Shown here: one piece after another, positions 11,020-20,181 of the stretch
Position numbering within the stretch: the first letter of the stretch is position 1
How the letters are laid out: the number at the start of each line of letters is the position of its first letter
Source of the DNA: Candidatus Hydrogenedentota bacterium
GTDB lineage: Bacteria; Hydrogenedentota; Hydrogenedentia; Hydrogenedentales; JAEUWI01
Assembly: GCA_019637335.1 (NCBI GenBank)
Contig: JAHBVV010000020.1
Span: 62,001-126,000 of the forward strand
Reading direction: 5' to 3'
DNA length: 64,000 nt
Position numbers and translations under genes: made by a program
The notes under the pieces: model-generated
The model's input: only the letters and a program-made list of their open reading frames with translations
Databases searched by the model: none
Told to the model about the DNA's origin: nothing

Positions 11020-11673
11020 TTAGTGCTTCCTCGCGGCGGCGTAGGCATCGGCGAAGCGCCGCGCGGCGGCCTCGATACCGGCGAAATCGCGCTCGGCCAT
11101 GAGTTTTTTGGATACGAGCGCCGTGCCCACGCCGACGGCCGCGACACCCGCCGCCACGAAGGTGTGGAGGTTCTCGGCGTTCACGCCGCCCGTGGGGACG
11201 AGGGGAATCTGCGGCATGGGCGCCTGCACCGCCTTGATGTAGTCGAGGCCGCCGAGGGTTGCGGGGAAAACCTTGATCAGGTCGCCGCCCAGTTCCCAGG
11301 CGTTGAAGATTTCGGTCGGCGTGAAGGCCCCGGGTAGCACCGGGACGCCGTAGCGGTGGCCCATGGCGATGACGGGTGCGACGGTGACGGGGCAGACGAC
11401 GTATTGCGCGCCAGCAAGAATGGCGAGCCGCGCGGTCTCGGCGTCGAGCACGCTGCCGACACCCAGGAGTACGTCCTGGCCCTGTAGTTTCGCGCTGGCG
11501 GCCTCGATGCACTGCAGGGCGCCCGGCGTGGTCATGGTGATCTCCACACAGTGGATCCCGCCGCGCACGAGTGCGTCCACCGTGTGCGCGAGATCGTCGC
11601 CGCCGCCGTCCGCGCGCACAATCGCGACAATGCCCTTGTCCTTGAGGTATTGAATCCGCTGATACCGGTCCAT
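11020..11673 (-). CDS. eda: 2-dehydro-3-deoxy-phosphogluconate (KDPG/KHG) aldolase
   Basis: A cytoplasmic class I aldolase that splits KDPG to pyruvate and glyceraldehyde 3-phosphate in the Entner-Doudoroff and hexuronate pathways. The 217-residue length from ATG 11673 (MDRYQRIQYLKDKG) equals the family norm; GGAG lies 10 bases upstream, and an earlier ATG at 11700 adds residues the family lacks. Signature motifs are present: the catalytic Glu in HCVEITMTTPGAL, the phosphate-site GVGSVLD, the Schiff-base lysine in DLIKVFPA, and PTGGVN. No edd, kdgK or uronate genes adjoin it, so its substrate route here is open; the divergent neighbour is a sialidase-like secreted protein, which suggests a link with glycan breakdown. 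Confidence 0.9.
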   Translation of the reverse strand: MDRYQRIQYLKDKGIVAIVRADGGGDDLAHTVDALVRGGIHCVEITMTTPGALQCIEAASAKLQGQDVLLGVGSVLDAETARLAILAGAQYVVCPVTVAPVIAMGHRYGVPVLPGAFTPTEIFNAWELGGDLIKVFPATLGGLDYIKAVQAPMPQIPLVPTGGVNAENLHTFVAAGVAAVGVGTALVSKKLMAERDFAGIEAAARRFADAYAAARKH

Positions 11674-11785
11674 GGATGCCTGGCTCCCGCGCGCGAGCAT
11701 TCCGCCCCGGCATGGGACTGTGGTATGCTCGCCGTTCTGATTGGTTGAGCGAATAGTATCGCAAATTCTGTGTGAGGTCTGCATT

Positions 11786-12952
11786 ATGACGAGGATTTCA
11801 AGGCCCTGGCGGCGTTTCGGGGCCGCGGGCTTGTGTGTTGCGGCGATCGCCCTGGCGGGCGCGGCGCCCGACCGCGGCTACACCATCCCCGTTGTCGATG
11901 TCAGCGGAGACACGGCCCGCCAGGTGGTCGTAGATCGCGAGCCCGGCCAGTATCTGGGCCACCCGACGACCGTGTTGCTTGAAGATGGTCGGACGATGAT
12001 CGCGGTGTATCCCAAAGGCCACGGGCGCGGCGCGATTGTGATGAAACGCAGCGAGGACGGCGGGCGCATGTGGAGCGAGCGATTGCCCGTGCCGGAGAAC
12101 TGGGCCACGTCGCAGGAAGTTCCCACGATCCACCGCGTGGTCGATCCGCGGGGCGTCAAGCGCCTGATCCTCTTCTCGGGCTTGTACCCGATCCGCATGG
12201 CGGTGTCGGAGGACGATGGGCATACCTGGTCGCCGCTGGAGCCCATTGGCGATTTCGGCGGCATCGTGGCCATGGGGGCCGTGGAGCGGTTGAAGAACGG
12301 GAACTATATCGCGCTGTTTCACGACGACGGGCGCTTTATTGACGGAAGCGGGTCCAGGGGCGCTCCCCCGTCCGGCGGCCCGGTGTTTCAGGTTTACCAG
12401 ATTGAATCGGCGGATGGCGGGCTCACCTGGAGCGCGCCCCGCGTGATCGCGGCGCACCCCACGGCGCATCTCTGCGAGCCGGGGCTTATCCGGTCGCCGG
12501 ACGGGAATCAGATCGCCGTGTTGCTGCGCGAAAACAGCCGCAAGATGAATTCGTTTCTGATCACGTCAGATGATGAGGCGACCGCGTGGTCGGAACCGCG
12601 CGAGTTGCCGGGCGCCTTGACGGGTGATCGCCATACGGGCAAGTACGCGCCCGACGGGCGGCTGTTTATTTCGTTCCGGGACACCACGCTCGAAAGCCCG
12701 ACCAAGGGCGACTGGGTAGGCTGGGTAGGGACTTACGACGACATTGTTTCGGGCCGCGAGGGCCAGTACCGCGTGCGCTTGATGGACAACCACAAGGGGG
12801 CGGATTGCGCCTACCCCGGCGTCGAGGTTCTGCCCGGCGGCGAATTCGTCACGACAACCTATGGCCACTGGACGCCCGGCGAGGAACCGTACGTGGTTTC
12901 GGTGCGCTTTACGCTGGACGAACTTGACGCGCTGGCCGTAACGGGCCGGTAA
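11786..12952 (+). CDS. Secreted sialidase-like (BNR-repeat) protein
   Basis: The 388-residue product starts at ATG 11786 with GAGG 9 bases upstream, and an N-terminal hydrophobic stretch (GAAGLCVAAIALAGAAPD) acts as a signal peptide. Three Asp-box motifs of six-bladed sialidase propellers are visible: SEDGGRMWS, SEDDGHTWS and SADGGLTWS. A YPIR near SGLYPIRMAVS could be the equivalent of the F/YRIP arginine motif. Family members hydrolyse sialic or related acid sugars, or are general exo-glycosidases; many planctomycete-type homologues are of unknown specificity. The PIG-L deacetylase gene follows 27 bases downstream, so the two are likely co-transcribed and both act on extracytoplasmic glycans. 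Confidence 0.8.
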   Translation: MTRISRPWRRFGAAGLCVAAIALAGAAPDRGYTIPVVDVSGDTARQVVVDREPGQYLGHPTTVLLEDGRTMIAVYPKGHGRGAIVMKRSEDGGRMWSERLPVPENWATSQEVPTIHRVVDPRGVKRLILFSGLYPIRMAVSEDDGHTWSPLEPIGDFGGIVAMGAVERLKNGNYIALFHDDGRFIDGSGSRGAPPSGGPVFQVYQIESADGGLTWSAPRVIAAHPTAHLCEPGLIRSPDGNQIAVLLRENSRKMNSFLITSDDEATAWSEPRELPGALTGDRHTGKYAPDGRLFISFRDTTLESPTKGDWVGWVGTYDDIVSGREGQYRVRLMDNHKGADCAYPGVEVLPGGEFVTTTYGHWTPGEEPYVVSVRFTLDELDALAVTGR

Positions 12953-12979
12953 ACCCGAATGGATTCAGGTAGCTACGCG

Positions 12980-15301
12980 ATGAAAAAACTGATAATTCTT
13001 GGTCTCCTTTTCGTTCTTTCGGCCCCCGCGCTTGCGCTGGATCTCGGCGCGGTCGCGTGGGAGCAGGCGCGGAAGGATCTCGCGAGCCCCTTCCGCATGA
13101 TGTGCGTCGCCGCGCACCCGGACGACGAGGACGGCGCCACGCTGGCCTACTACCGGATGCTGCACGGCGTGAAGACGCACGCGGTCATCGCGACGCGGGG
13201 GGAGGGCGGCCAGAACGAGATCGGACCGGAGCTTTACAACGAACTGGGCGTGATCCGCACACGCGAGATGCTGGCCGCGGCGGAGATCGAGGGGGCGCAA
13301 CTTCACTTTCTGGATCTTCCCGACTTCGGCTATTCCAAGACCCCCGGAGAAACCTTTGAAATCTGGGGGCGCGAGGTTGCCCTGGAACGCACCGTGCGCG
13401 CCATACGGGAGACCCGCCCGCATATCATCATTACGAACCACGGGCGCCTGCAGGATCACGGCCACCACCAGGCGATCGGCGCGGTGGTGGAGGAGGCGTA
13501 TGCCGCCGCGGCGGATCCCGAGCGATTCCCGGAGCACCGGCAGGCCGGCCTGGAGCCCTGGCAGGTTGCGCGCCTGTACATCCGTGATTTTCAGGGCAAC
13601 ACGGGATCGGTCGCGACAAACATCAGTGCGCTGGAACCGGCCCGGGGTCGCACCATCGCGGAAATTGCGGCCAGCGCGCTCGAGGCCCACGAATCCCAGG
13701 GCATGTTCTACTTCATCAACCTGCTGCGCAACGAGCGCCACGAGACGCACTACCAAATCGTGCAGAGCCGCCACGGAGCCGGCAACCCGGCGCGGGCCGC
13801 CGCGCCGTTTGGCCCGCTGTTCGCCGGGCTCGACCCCGGCAGCGGCCGCGACGCCTTGGCGGCGATCGCGGCGCTGGAGGATCGCGCCGAAGCGAAGCGC
13901 GCGCTTTTTGGCTGGCTCCAGGAACACGAGCATTGGAAGGAAGGCAACGCCGACGAGCGGGAGGCGTGGCATGACGCGGCCCGCGCGGTCGCCGTGGCGT
14001 CGGAGCTTCGCCTGCGCGCGCGGCCCGATGACGATGTGGTGACGCGGGGCCAGACGGTCGCGATCCACGTGGATTTGGAAGACTTCGGCGAACCGGACGC
14101 CATCCTGGCGGAGGTATCGATCCACGAGCGCCACGGGCTTGGTTTGTCCGGCGCGCACCGGATGGAGCTGCCCTTGCACGGCGCGCAGCGGGGCGAGGGC
14201 AGCCTGTCGCTGGCGATCCCGGATGGCGCGGCGCTCACGATTCCCCACGCACCGCGCCTGTTCGCGCCCCGTTTTCTTGAGCCGCAGCTCGAAGTGCGCG
14301 CGCGCGTCAACTGCCGCGATGGCGTGCTGGAACTGATTGCCCCGGTGTACCTGGACGTGGCGCCGCCCATAGAAATCCGGTTTCCCGGCGCGCCCGTGCT
14401 CGCCCGCGCGGGGCATACCGAGCCCCTTACCGCCGACATGCACGTGACCAACCATATGCCCGAGGCGTATACCGAGTACGTCAGCGTTACGCCACCCCCG
14501 GGCTGGCGGGTTTCGCCCGAGCGCATTTCCGTTTCCTTCGCGCGCGAGGGCGAGCAGCGCATCGTGCCCTTCACGCTCACGCCGGACGCCGCGCCGGATG
14601 CGGGCGATTATGTCGCCCGCGCGGGCATCACCGGCGGCGCGGATCGCGCCGAGTTGCTGGTGCGCGCCGCCGACGTTCGGGTGGCGCCCGGGCGTCGCGC
14701 CGGCGTGATTCAGAGCTATGACACCACCTTTGTGGAGACGCTGGAGAAGCTGGGCGTCGCGCACGAAACCCTGGCCCTGGATGACTTCCGCCCGGCGCGG
14801 CTCGACACCTTCAGCACAATCATCGTCGACATTCGCGCGTACCAGTACCACCCGGACCTGGCGGCGAACAACGGGGCGCTGATCGACTTTGTCCGGCGCG
14901 GCGGAACCCTGCTGGTCATGTACCAGAAAGAGTTTGACTGGCTTCCGGACTATGCGCCGTACCCCATTACGCTTTCCCGAAACCGCGTGACCCGGGAAGA
15001 CGCGCCCGTGCGCGTGCTGGCGCCGGGCCACCCGCTCTTCACGACGCCGAACGCGATTGTGGACGCCGACTGGGATGGCTGGATACAGGAGCGCGGCCTG
15101 TATTTTCCGGAGTCGTGGCACGACAACTACACGCCCCTTATTGATGTGCAGGACCCCGGCGAGCCGATCCCCCCGGGCAGCTGCCTGATCGCGGAGGCCG
15201 GCAAGGGCATCTATCTGTATACCGCACTGGGCTGGTACCGCCAGTTGCGCGAGCTGCATCCCGGGGCGTTGCGCGTGTTCGCGAACATGCTGGCGCTGTG
15301 A
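12980..15301 (+). CDS. Secreted PIG-L/LmbE-family deacetylase with extra C-terminal domains
   Basis: A 773-residue exported protein from ATG 12980 (MKKLIILGLLFVLSAPALA signal). The N-terminal 250 residues are a zinc-dependent PIG-L deacetylase: AAHPDDED (His46, Asp48, Asp49) and the later HGRLQDHGHHQAIG with zinc-binding histidine. These enzymes remove acetyl groups from N-acetylglucosamine units of glycoconjugates. The middle contains a beta-sandwich (NHMPEAYTEYVSVTPPPGW) like NEW3 domains of alpha-galactosidases. The last 220 residues (GVIQSYDTTFVETLEKLGV, then FVRRGGTLLVMYQKEF) resemble a class I glutamine-amidotransferase-like fold used as a non-catalytic module. It follows the sialidase-like gene by 27 bases. 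The three-part architecture is common in planctomycete-like genomes, by my recollection. Confidence 0.8.
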   Translation: MKKLIILGLLFVLSAPALALDLGAVAWEQARKDLASPFRMMCVAAHPDDEDGATLAYYRMLHGVKTHAVIATRGEGGQNEIGPELYNELGVIRTREMLAAAEIEGAQLHFLDLPDFGYSKTPGETFEIWGREVALERTVRAIRETRPHIIITNHGRLQDHGHHQAIGAVVEEAYAAAADPERFPEHRQAGLEPWQVARLYIRDFQGNTGSVATNISALEPARGRTIAEIAASALEAHESQGMFYFINLLRNERHETHYQIVQSRHGAGNPARAAAPFGPLFAGLDPGSGRDALAAIAALEDRAEAKRALFGWLQEHEHWKEGNADEREAWHDAARAVAVASELRLRARPDDDVVTRGQTVAIHVDLEDFGEPDAILAEVSIHERHGLGLSGAHRMELPLHGAQRGEGSLSLAIPDGAALTIPHAPRLFAPRFLEPQLEVRARVNCRDGVLELIAPVYLDVAPPIEIRFPGAPVLARAGHTEPLTADMHVTNHMPEAYTEYVSVTPPPGWRVSPERISVSFAREGEQRIVPFTLTPDAAPDAGDYVARAGITGGADRAELLVRAADVRVAPGRRAGVIQSYDTTFVETLEKLGVAHETLALDDFRPARLDTFSTIIVDIRAYQYHPDLAANNGALIDFVRRGGTLLVMYQKEFDWLPDYAPYPITLSRNRVTREDAPVRVLAPGHPLFTTPNAIVDADWDGWIQERGLYFPESWHDNYTPLIDVQDPGEPIPPGSCLIAEAGKGIYLYTALGWYRQLRELHPGALRVFANMLAL

Positions 15302-15334
15302 CCGGCGGCGGGGCGCGGACTTCGCAACCGGTTG

Positions 15335-15343
15335 TGGTATAGT
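15335..15343 (+). promoter_or_regulatory. Extended -10 promoter element of the GGDEF gene
   Basis: TGGTATAGT matches the TGnTATAAT extended -10 in all but one base, 69 bases before the ATG. No -35 at the normal distance, as is usual for extended -10 promoters. Confidence 0.45.
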
Positions 15344-15412
15344 GTCGGTGCGGGCGGCGCGGCGCCCGAAGTGAAGGACTGCGAGGACTGGCCGCGGGCG
15401 ACGAGGAAACGC

Positions 15413-16780
15413 ATGGCGCACACGATTCTCCTGGTGGATGATGTGGTTTCGAACCTCATGATCCTCGAGAAGATACTGTCCGGCGAGGGGTTTCACTGTG
15501 TTCGCGCCACCAGCGGCGTGGAGGCGCTGGCGCTGATCGAGACGGAGCCCGTTTCCGTGGTGCTGCTGGATGTGCAAATGCCGGATATGGACGGATGCGA
15601 GGTCGCGCGCCGGATCCGGGCCCGCGGGAATACCGCCGGTGTCCCCATCATCTTCATCACCGCTTCGGCGACCGCGGAGGAGGCGGTTTTTGACGGGTAC
15701 GCCGCGGGCGCAATCGACTACCTCGTGAAGCCGGTGCATTCCCGTATACTCTGCCGCAAGGTGCAACAACTCTGCGATCTGGTGGAGCAGGAGCGCGAGT
15801 TGAAGCGGCTCTACGCCGAGGCGGAAAGCCGCAACGCGGAGCTGGAGCGGCTTCTCGCGCAATCCCGCCAGCTGGAGGAGGCGCGGATGGAGAGCGAGGC
15901 CCGCTACCGTTCGCTTATCGCCCTTTCTCCGATTCCGATTCTCGTGCAGGTCGAAGGCGGTATTGTCTATCACAATGCGTCGGCCAGCCGTCTGCTGGGA
16001 CTGACTTCCGAGGCCGAAACGCGCGATTTGCCGTTTCATTCGTTCGTCGAGGAGGCGGGCCGCGCCACCGTGCGGGCGCAGATCGAGGAAATCGCCCGGT
16101 GCGGCGGACGGAGCGATGCGGTACCCTGCCGCCTGACCGGGGGGAATTACGTGGAGCTCAGTATCGGCTGTATCCTGTTCGACGACAAATTGGGTGTGCA
16201 GATGGCGATTCAGGATGTAACCGCGCACAAGGTGCTTCAGGATGAACTCGCGCGGCTGTCGCAAATCGACGGATTGACCGGCGTGGCCAACCGCCGCCAC
16301 CTGGACGAGGCACTTCAGCTGGAGTGCAAGCGCGCGCAGCGATCCGGCGCGCCGCTTGCCTTCCTGATGCTCGATATCGACCAGTTTAAGCCGTATAACG
16401 ACCACTACGGCCACCAGGCGGGGGACGAATGTCTCAAGCGCGTCGCGGAAGCCCTGGGCAACACCGCTTCGCGCCCCGGGGACCTGGTGGCGCGATACGG
16501 GGGCGAGGAATTTGTGGCTATTCTGCCGAACACGGATCTCGCGGGCGCGCGGCATATCGGCGAGATGGCCGTGGAAGCGGTCCGCGCGCTTCAGGTCCCG
16601 CATGAAGCGTCGCGCGGTGGCGGCTGCGTCACCATCAGCGCGGGGATAGCCACGCTGTCTCCTGGCGGCGGGGGCGAGGCGCCGGCGGACCTGGTCCGGC
16701 GCGCCGACCAGGCCCTCTACCGGCGCAAGCAGGCGGGCGGCGATGGCTGCCACCTCGACCCGGCATCCGCCGGAGCCTGA
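15413..16780 (+). CDS. Response regulator diguanylate cyclase (REC-PAS-GGDEF)
   Basis: A cytoplasmic 455-residue protein from ATG 15413, with GAGG 7-8 bases upstream. Residues 1-120 are a receiver domain with acidic pocket LLVDD, phospho-acceptor Asp53 in LLDVQMPDMDG and Lys106 in YLVKPV. A coiled-coil linker (about 120-165) leads to a PAS-like domain (about 165-275, YRSLIALSPIPILVQ). The C-terminal 170 residues are a GGDEF domain with intact GGEEF (363-367) and a product-inhibition I-site RPGD exactly five residues earlier (354-357), so it should synthesise cyclic di-GMP from GTP and be feedback-inhibited. No cognate histidine kinase lies next to it. Cyclic di-GMP could feed into the exopolysaccharide locus at 29-40 kb, but that is inference. 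Confidence 0.9.
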   Translation: MAHTILLVDDVVSNLMILEKILSGEGFHCVRATSGVEALALIETEPVSVVLLDVQMPDMDGCEVARRIRARGNTAGVPIIFITASATAEEAVFDGYAAGAIDYLVKPVHSRILCRKVQQLCDLVEQERELKRLYAEAESRNAELERLLAQSRQLEEARMESEARYRSLIALSPIPILVQVEGGIVYHNASASRLLGLTSEAETRDLPFHSFVEEAGRATVRAQIEEIARCGGRSDAVPCRLTGGNYVELSIGCILFDDKLGVQMAIQDVTAHKVLQDELARLSQIDGLTGVANRRHLDEALQLECKRAQRSGAPLAFLMLDIDQFKPYNDHYGHQAGDECLKRVAEALGNTASRPGDLVARYGGEEFVAILPNTDLAGARHIGEMAVEAVRALQVPHEASRGGGCVTISAGIATLSPGGGGEAPADLVRRADQALYRRKQAGGDGCHLDPASAGA

Positions 16781-16781
16781 G

Positions 16782-16812
16782 GCCGGCGCAGCCCCGAGGA
16801 GGCCGCGCCGGC
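16782..16812. terminator. Bidirectional terminator-like hairpin between convergent genes
   Basis: GCCGGCGC (16782-16789) pairs with GCGCCGGC (16805-16812), and the inner GCC/GGC extends the stem past one mismatch. It fills the 52-base gap between the ends of the GGDEF gene and the phosphoesterase gene. Confidence 0.5.
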
Positions 16813-16832
16813 GAGGCCGCGGTGACTTGTGA

Positions 16833-18461
16833 TCAGTTCGTCGCGACGACCCGGATGATGCGGGTTCCGGATTCGCGCTGCCCGAACTGGTCTGTCGTTT
16901 CCACTTCGATCACGTGGTAACCCGCCGGGAGACCGGCCGGCAGCGCGGCCTTCCACAGGTGATCCGTTTCGCGGGGATCGGGCAGGCTGCGCCCGACGAT
17001 GGCCGCGTTGTCGTTCACCACGCGCTTCAGCTCCCGGTCGTCCGGCGCTTCGATGCCCTCGGCCCTGGCGAGCAGGCTCGCGAGGGCCAGTTCACGGTCC
17101 TTGTTGGCCACGTAGAAGGGGTCCAGGCCGCGGAATTGCGTCATGGGGGTCCAGTCCCCGTGATCGCGCACGCGCATCCGCACGGAGGAGCGCTCCGAGC
17201 CGGAGAAGATATTGGCGACGACTTCCGTCGCGGGGCCTTCGGCGGGCGTAATCGACTCCGGAGCCCAGACGTTCATCTGGTAGCTGGCGGGCCGGCGCGA
17301 CGCCTGGTACCGAACGCGGTAGTTCGTTCCATCGAAATCCAGCAGCGCGTACCCGTTGGGGACGCCGTCGGACATGGTGGCGTGGGGGATGCCGAGCTCG
17401 TCGAGACTTCCGCCCCACCAGGATCCGCAGGAGGCGCCCTGCACGAGGTGGTGGTGCTGACCCTCGCCGTGCCAGCCCTCTTCCGCGCCAAAGTAGAAGT
17501 GGCTCTGCCGGTGCCAGTGCGAGGCGATCGAGAAGGTGTTCGGGAAGGGGCGCAGCAGCTCCAGAAGCTGCTCGCGATCGGCGACGTCCTGCAGGGGAAT
17601 GTGCATCAGCGGCACGATGAGATAGTCCTTTGGCACGAGCGCCAGGTCTTCCCGGATGAACTGCAATTGCGCCTCGCCAAGCTCGCCGTGGTAGCGCTTG
17701 TTCTCCACCTCCCAGTAGATGTCGTTGAGCGCCAGGAAATGGACCTTCCCGTAGTTGAAGCTGTAGTACGGCGGGCCGAACACGCGCGCATAGGTTTCCG
17801 CCTGCCGTTCGTAGTCCGGCGTGTCGAAGTTGATGTCGTGGTTCCCGATGACGTGGTACCAGGGCAGGCCGAGCGTCCCCACGCCGCCGGCGATCTGGGG
17901 CAGCATGTCCAGGTTGTCGAAAACCAGGTCGCCGAGGGTGATGCCAAAGGCCACCTGGGCGCCCTGAAGTTCCTCCACGACGTCATGCGATACGAAATCC
18001 ACTTCCATCTGGTTGCGCGGCTGGGTGTCGCCGAAGCAGAGCGCCGTAAAGGGGCCGTGCTCATCCCGGGGCGTCAACGCGAAATCGACCGACGCGGGGA
18101 GGGGGCCCGTGGGGGCGACGCCGGGAAACTTCAGTTCGGGCGAGCCCTCCGGGCGGTGAACGTAGTAGTGGCGGGGCAGTTTCGTGACCGGATCCAGCGT
18201 CACCTGCCAGTGCGAGGGCTTGATCACGAAAAGGATGGCGTCCCCTTCGATGTCCAGGGCGTACCGGCCCTCCTGATCCGTCGCGACGACCTGGCGCCCG
18301 TTGGAAACCCCGACTCCCGGCACGCCCGGTTCGCCCGCGTCCCAGGACCCGTTGCCATTGATATCGTTGAAAACCCGCCCGTGAACGGTTTCGGCGGCCG
18401 CCGCGCCGCAGCATGCCGCGGCAAGCATCAGGGCGGCGCCCAAGCCAGAATAGTATCGCAT
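16833..18461 (-). CDS. Secreted calcineurin-like phosphoesterase with flanking beta domains
   Basis: The 542-residue product begins at ATG 18461 ([18 protein letters not shown], signal peptide) with GGGAG 11 bases upstream. An N-terminal domain ([20 protein letters not shown]) is the small beta-sandwich that precedes the enzyme in this family. The metal-binding motifs of calcineurin-like phosphoesterases follow in order: [30 protein letters not shown] and SHWHRQS. A C-terminal beta-domain of about 130 residues completes the usual MetallophosN-Metallophos-MetallophosC layout. It should hydrolyse phosphoester bonds, possibly phosphodiesters, outside the cytoplasm; the substrate is unknown. The leader contains a perfect 14-base palindrome at 18476-18489 close to the ribosome-binding site. 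Confidence 0.85.
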   Translation of the reverse strand: MRYYSGLGAALMLAAACCGAAAAETVHGRVFNDINGNGSWDAGEPGVPGVGVSNGRQVVATDQEGRYALDIEGDAILFVIKPSHWQVTLDPVTKLPRHYYVHRPEGSPELKFPGVAPTGPLPASVDFALTPRDEHGPFTALCFGDTQPRNQMEVDFVSHDVVEELQGAQVAFGITLGDLVFDNLDMLPQIAGGVGTLGLPWYHVIGNHDINFDTPDYERQAETYARVFGPPYYSFNYGKVHFLALNDIYWEVENKRYHGELGEAQLQFIREDLALVPKDYLIVPLMHIPLQDVADREQLLELLRPFPNTFSIASHWHRQSHFYFGAEEGWHGEGQHHHLVQGASCGSWWGGSLDELGIPHATMSDGVPNGYALLDFDGTNYRVRYQASRRPASYQMNVWAPESITPAEGPATEVVANIFSGSERSSVRMRVRDHGDWTPMTQFRGLDPFYVANKDRELALASLLARAEGIEAPDDRELKRVVNDNAAIVGRSLPDPRETDHLWKAALPAGLPAGYHVIEVETTDQFGQRESGTRIIRVVATN

Positions 18462-18568
18462 GAAGTTTTCTCCCTGCGCCGGCCGGCGCCGGCGGTTTGG
18501 CAATTGCTTCGAACCATACACGCTACCCCACGGCCTCGCGCCGGGTCAACCGGCCCACGGATGCCGGG

Positions 18569-18599
18569 TTGCCGCCGCGCCCCTGTTTTGCGGTATAGT
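18569..18599 (+). promoter_or_regulatory. Putative promoter of tpx
   Basis: TTGCCG (18569-18574) and TATAGT (18594-18599) are 19 bases apart; the -10 is good and the spacing long. The ATG is 40 bases further on. Confidence 0.4.
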
Positions 18600-18638
18600 G
18601 AGGCCCGTTTTCACCCCAACCAACAAGGAGAAACGAAG

Positions 18639-19154
18639 ATGAACGAGCGCACCGGTGAATTAACCTTCAAGGGCGGCCCGCTGACGCTGCTGGGCAACCG
18701 CCTGTCCGCCGGCGATACCGCCCCCGATTTCAAACTCGCCGCGAATGACCTGTCTCCCGTTACCCTGGCCGATAGCGCGGGCAAGGTCCGCATTATCAGT
18801 GTCGTGCCGTCGCTCGACACCGGCGTATGCGATCAGCAGACCCGCCGCTTCAACGAGGAGGCTGCGGCTCTGGGCGACAAGATTGCCGTCCTTACGGTCA
18901 GCGCCGACCTGCCGTTTGCGCAGGCGCGCTGGTGCGGCGCCGCGGGCGTCGATCAGGTGCAGACGCTTTCGGACCACTACGATATGAACTTCGGCGATGC
19001 CTATGGCGTGCACATTAAGGAACTCCGGCTGGACACGCGCGCGATCTTCGTTGTGGACAGCGCCAACAAGCTGGTTCATGTGGAGTATGTGCCGGAGATG
19101 ACCGATTTCCCGAATTTCGACGCGGCGCTTTCGGCGGCGCGCGCGGCGTCCTGA
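18639..19154 (+). CDS. tpx: Thiol peroxidase, atypical 2-Cys peroxiredoxin
   Basis: A 171-residue Tpx that reduces hydrogen and alkyl hydroperoxides using thioredoxin. The start ATG 18639 has a strong AAGGAG (18625-18630). The peroxidatic Cys64 lies in [12 protein letters not shown] and the resolving Cys99 in [13 protein letters not shown], the spacing typical of Tpx rather than of AhpC or Bcp. Length and the N-terminal GGPLTLLGN match the family. The gene has its own promoter and a strong terminator, so it is monocistronic. In many bacteria this protein is periplasmic or cytoplasmic; no signal peptide is present here, so cytoplasmic. Confidence 0.95.
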   Translation: MNERTGELTFKGGPLTLLGNRLSAGDTAPDFKLAANDLSPVTLADSAGKVRIISVVPSLDTGVCDQQTRRFNEEAAALGDKIAVLTVSADLPFAQARWCGAAGVDQVQTLSDHYDMNFGDAYGVHIKELRLDTRAIFVVDSANKLVHVEYVPEMTDFPNFDAALSAARAAS

Positions 19155-19178
19155 GGGATACTTTTCCGAAGCAGTTCG

Positions 19179-19209
19179 TGCGGGGCGTTCCGCTTGGGAG
19201 CGCCCCGCA
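19179..19209 (+). terminator. Intrinsic terminator of tpx
   Basis: TGCGGGGCG (19179-19187) pairs with CGCCCCGCA (19201-19209), extended inward by TTCC/GGGA to about 13 pairs with one wobble. It is followed by the T-rich TTGCGTTGTT and begins 25 bases after the stop. Confidence 0.75.
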
Positions 19210-19331
19210 TTGCGTTGTTAAGGGGACGGTTTCGGGCGGAATTGGCCGGAAACCCGCCCAAACATACAAGCGAGTTGACGCGGCGGCGTTGTACAGGGCA
19301 TCATAAAGTAGACCTTGACCAGGAAGAATTC

Positions 19332-20072
19332 ATGAATAGTGATAATATCGGTGCTCATCCCCGGCCGGAAGTGCTGGACGCCGATGCGGTTTGCGCCCAA
19401 TGCAACACCGTCAATGCCGAAGGCACCCTCCTTTGTAAGGTCTGTGGCAATAACCTCCGCGACCAGCGCGCGATCCGGCTTGCCGCCGATCAGGTGATGG
19501 ATCTGGAGCATACCGGCAGACGCCGCCGGACCTGGGCCTCGGCCGGCCTTTTCGTCGTCGCAATCGGGGTCATCGTCGCCACGCTCGTTAATCAGGATCT
19601 TATTGTCTCGTGGCTGATCCAGGCGCCGGGCGGATCCGAGACCGCCGCGGCCCTCTGGCGCGGCGCGGACAGCGCCCGGTTCGAGGCGATGACCGGCGAT
19701 CTCAGCCAGACCAGCATTTCAGAGGAACTGGCGCGGGAATCGCTGGAGAACCCGCGGCCCTTCGGGTCAATAGAAGGCAATTACGCCCTCTTTCAAGATG
19801 GCGCATTCGTGGGGACGGCGCTCGTTGAGGTGGACGGGGACGGTATCTATTTTGTGGCGCTGCTGGACAACGGCAGCGAAGTGCGCGGGCGGGGCGCGGT
19901 TCAGGGCAACTATTTTGCGGCGCCCCTGGAGTACACGGGGGTCCGCCGGCGCGGGTACACGACGGAAGCGCGCGGCGTGGCCATGCCGCGGGGGAACGGC
20001 GTGGTGGACTGCATTGGCGATTACCTGAACAGCCAGATTTCCTTCGTGGCCTGCCAGGTGTCATCGTTCTGA
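19332..20072 (+). CDS. Zinc-ribbon membrane protein of unknown function
   Basis: A 246-residue protein from ATG 19332 with AGGAAG 5-6 bases upstream. Residues 21-38 form a zinc ribbon (CAQCN then CKVCG), followed by a charged stretch and one transmembrane segment at about 70-90 (TWASAGLFVVAIGVIVATLV). The remaining 150 residues lie on the far side of the membrane and contain beta-strands (SIEGNYALFQDGAFVGTALV, VRGRGAVQGNYFAAPLEYTG) without a motif I recognise. The topology, a cytosolic zinc ribbon with an outer-facing domain, suggests a sensor or a protein-protein adaptor, but this is inference. It stands between tpx and ftsY, with 109 bases to ftsY. Confidence 0.65.
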   Translation: MNSDNIGAHPRPEVLDADAVCAQCNTVNAEGTLLCKVCGNNLRDQRAIRLAADQVMDLEHTGRRRRTWASAGLFVVAIGVIVATLVNQDLIVSWLIQAPGGSETAAALWRGADSARFEAMTGDLSQTSISEELARESLENPRPFGSIEGNYALFQDGAFVGTALVEVDGDGIYFVALLDNGSEVRGRGAVQGNYFAAPLEYTGVRRRGYTTEARGVAMPRGNGVVDCIGDYLNSQISFVACQVSSF

Positions 20073-20181
20073 GTATTGAGGGATTCCAGGATTTTCGTGC
20101 CGCCCTGGCGGAACCGCCGGTCCATTGTGCGACCGGTGGCCCCGGCAGGGCTGATTGTACCGGAGAGGTGTCGCTTACGAC

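Noticed and set aside
11000-11764. Overlapping frame opposite in phase to the KDPG aldolase on the same strand
   Set aside because: It is a +1 shadow without motifs; the 11020-11673 frame has all catalytic signatures.
12965-16753. A 1262-codon open frame on the minus strand opposite the PIG-L and GGDEF genes
   Set aside because: It is antisense to two well-supported genes, has no family motif and is rich in Arg/His/Gly typical of a shadow frame in GC-rich DNA.
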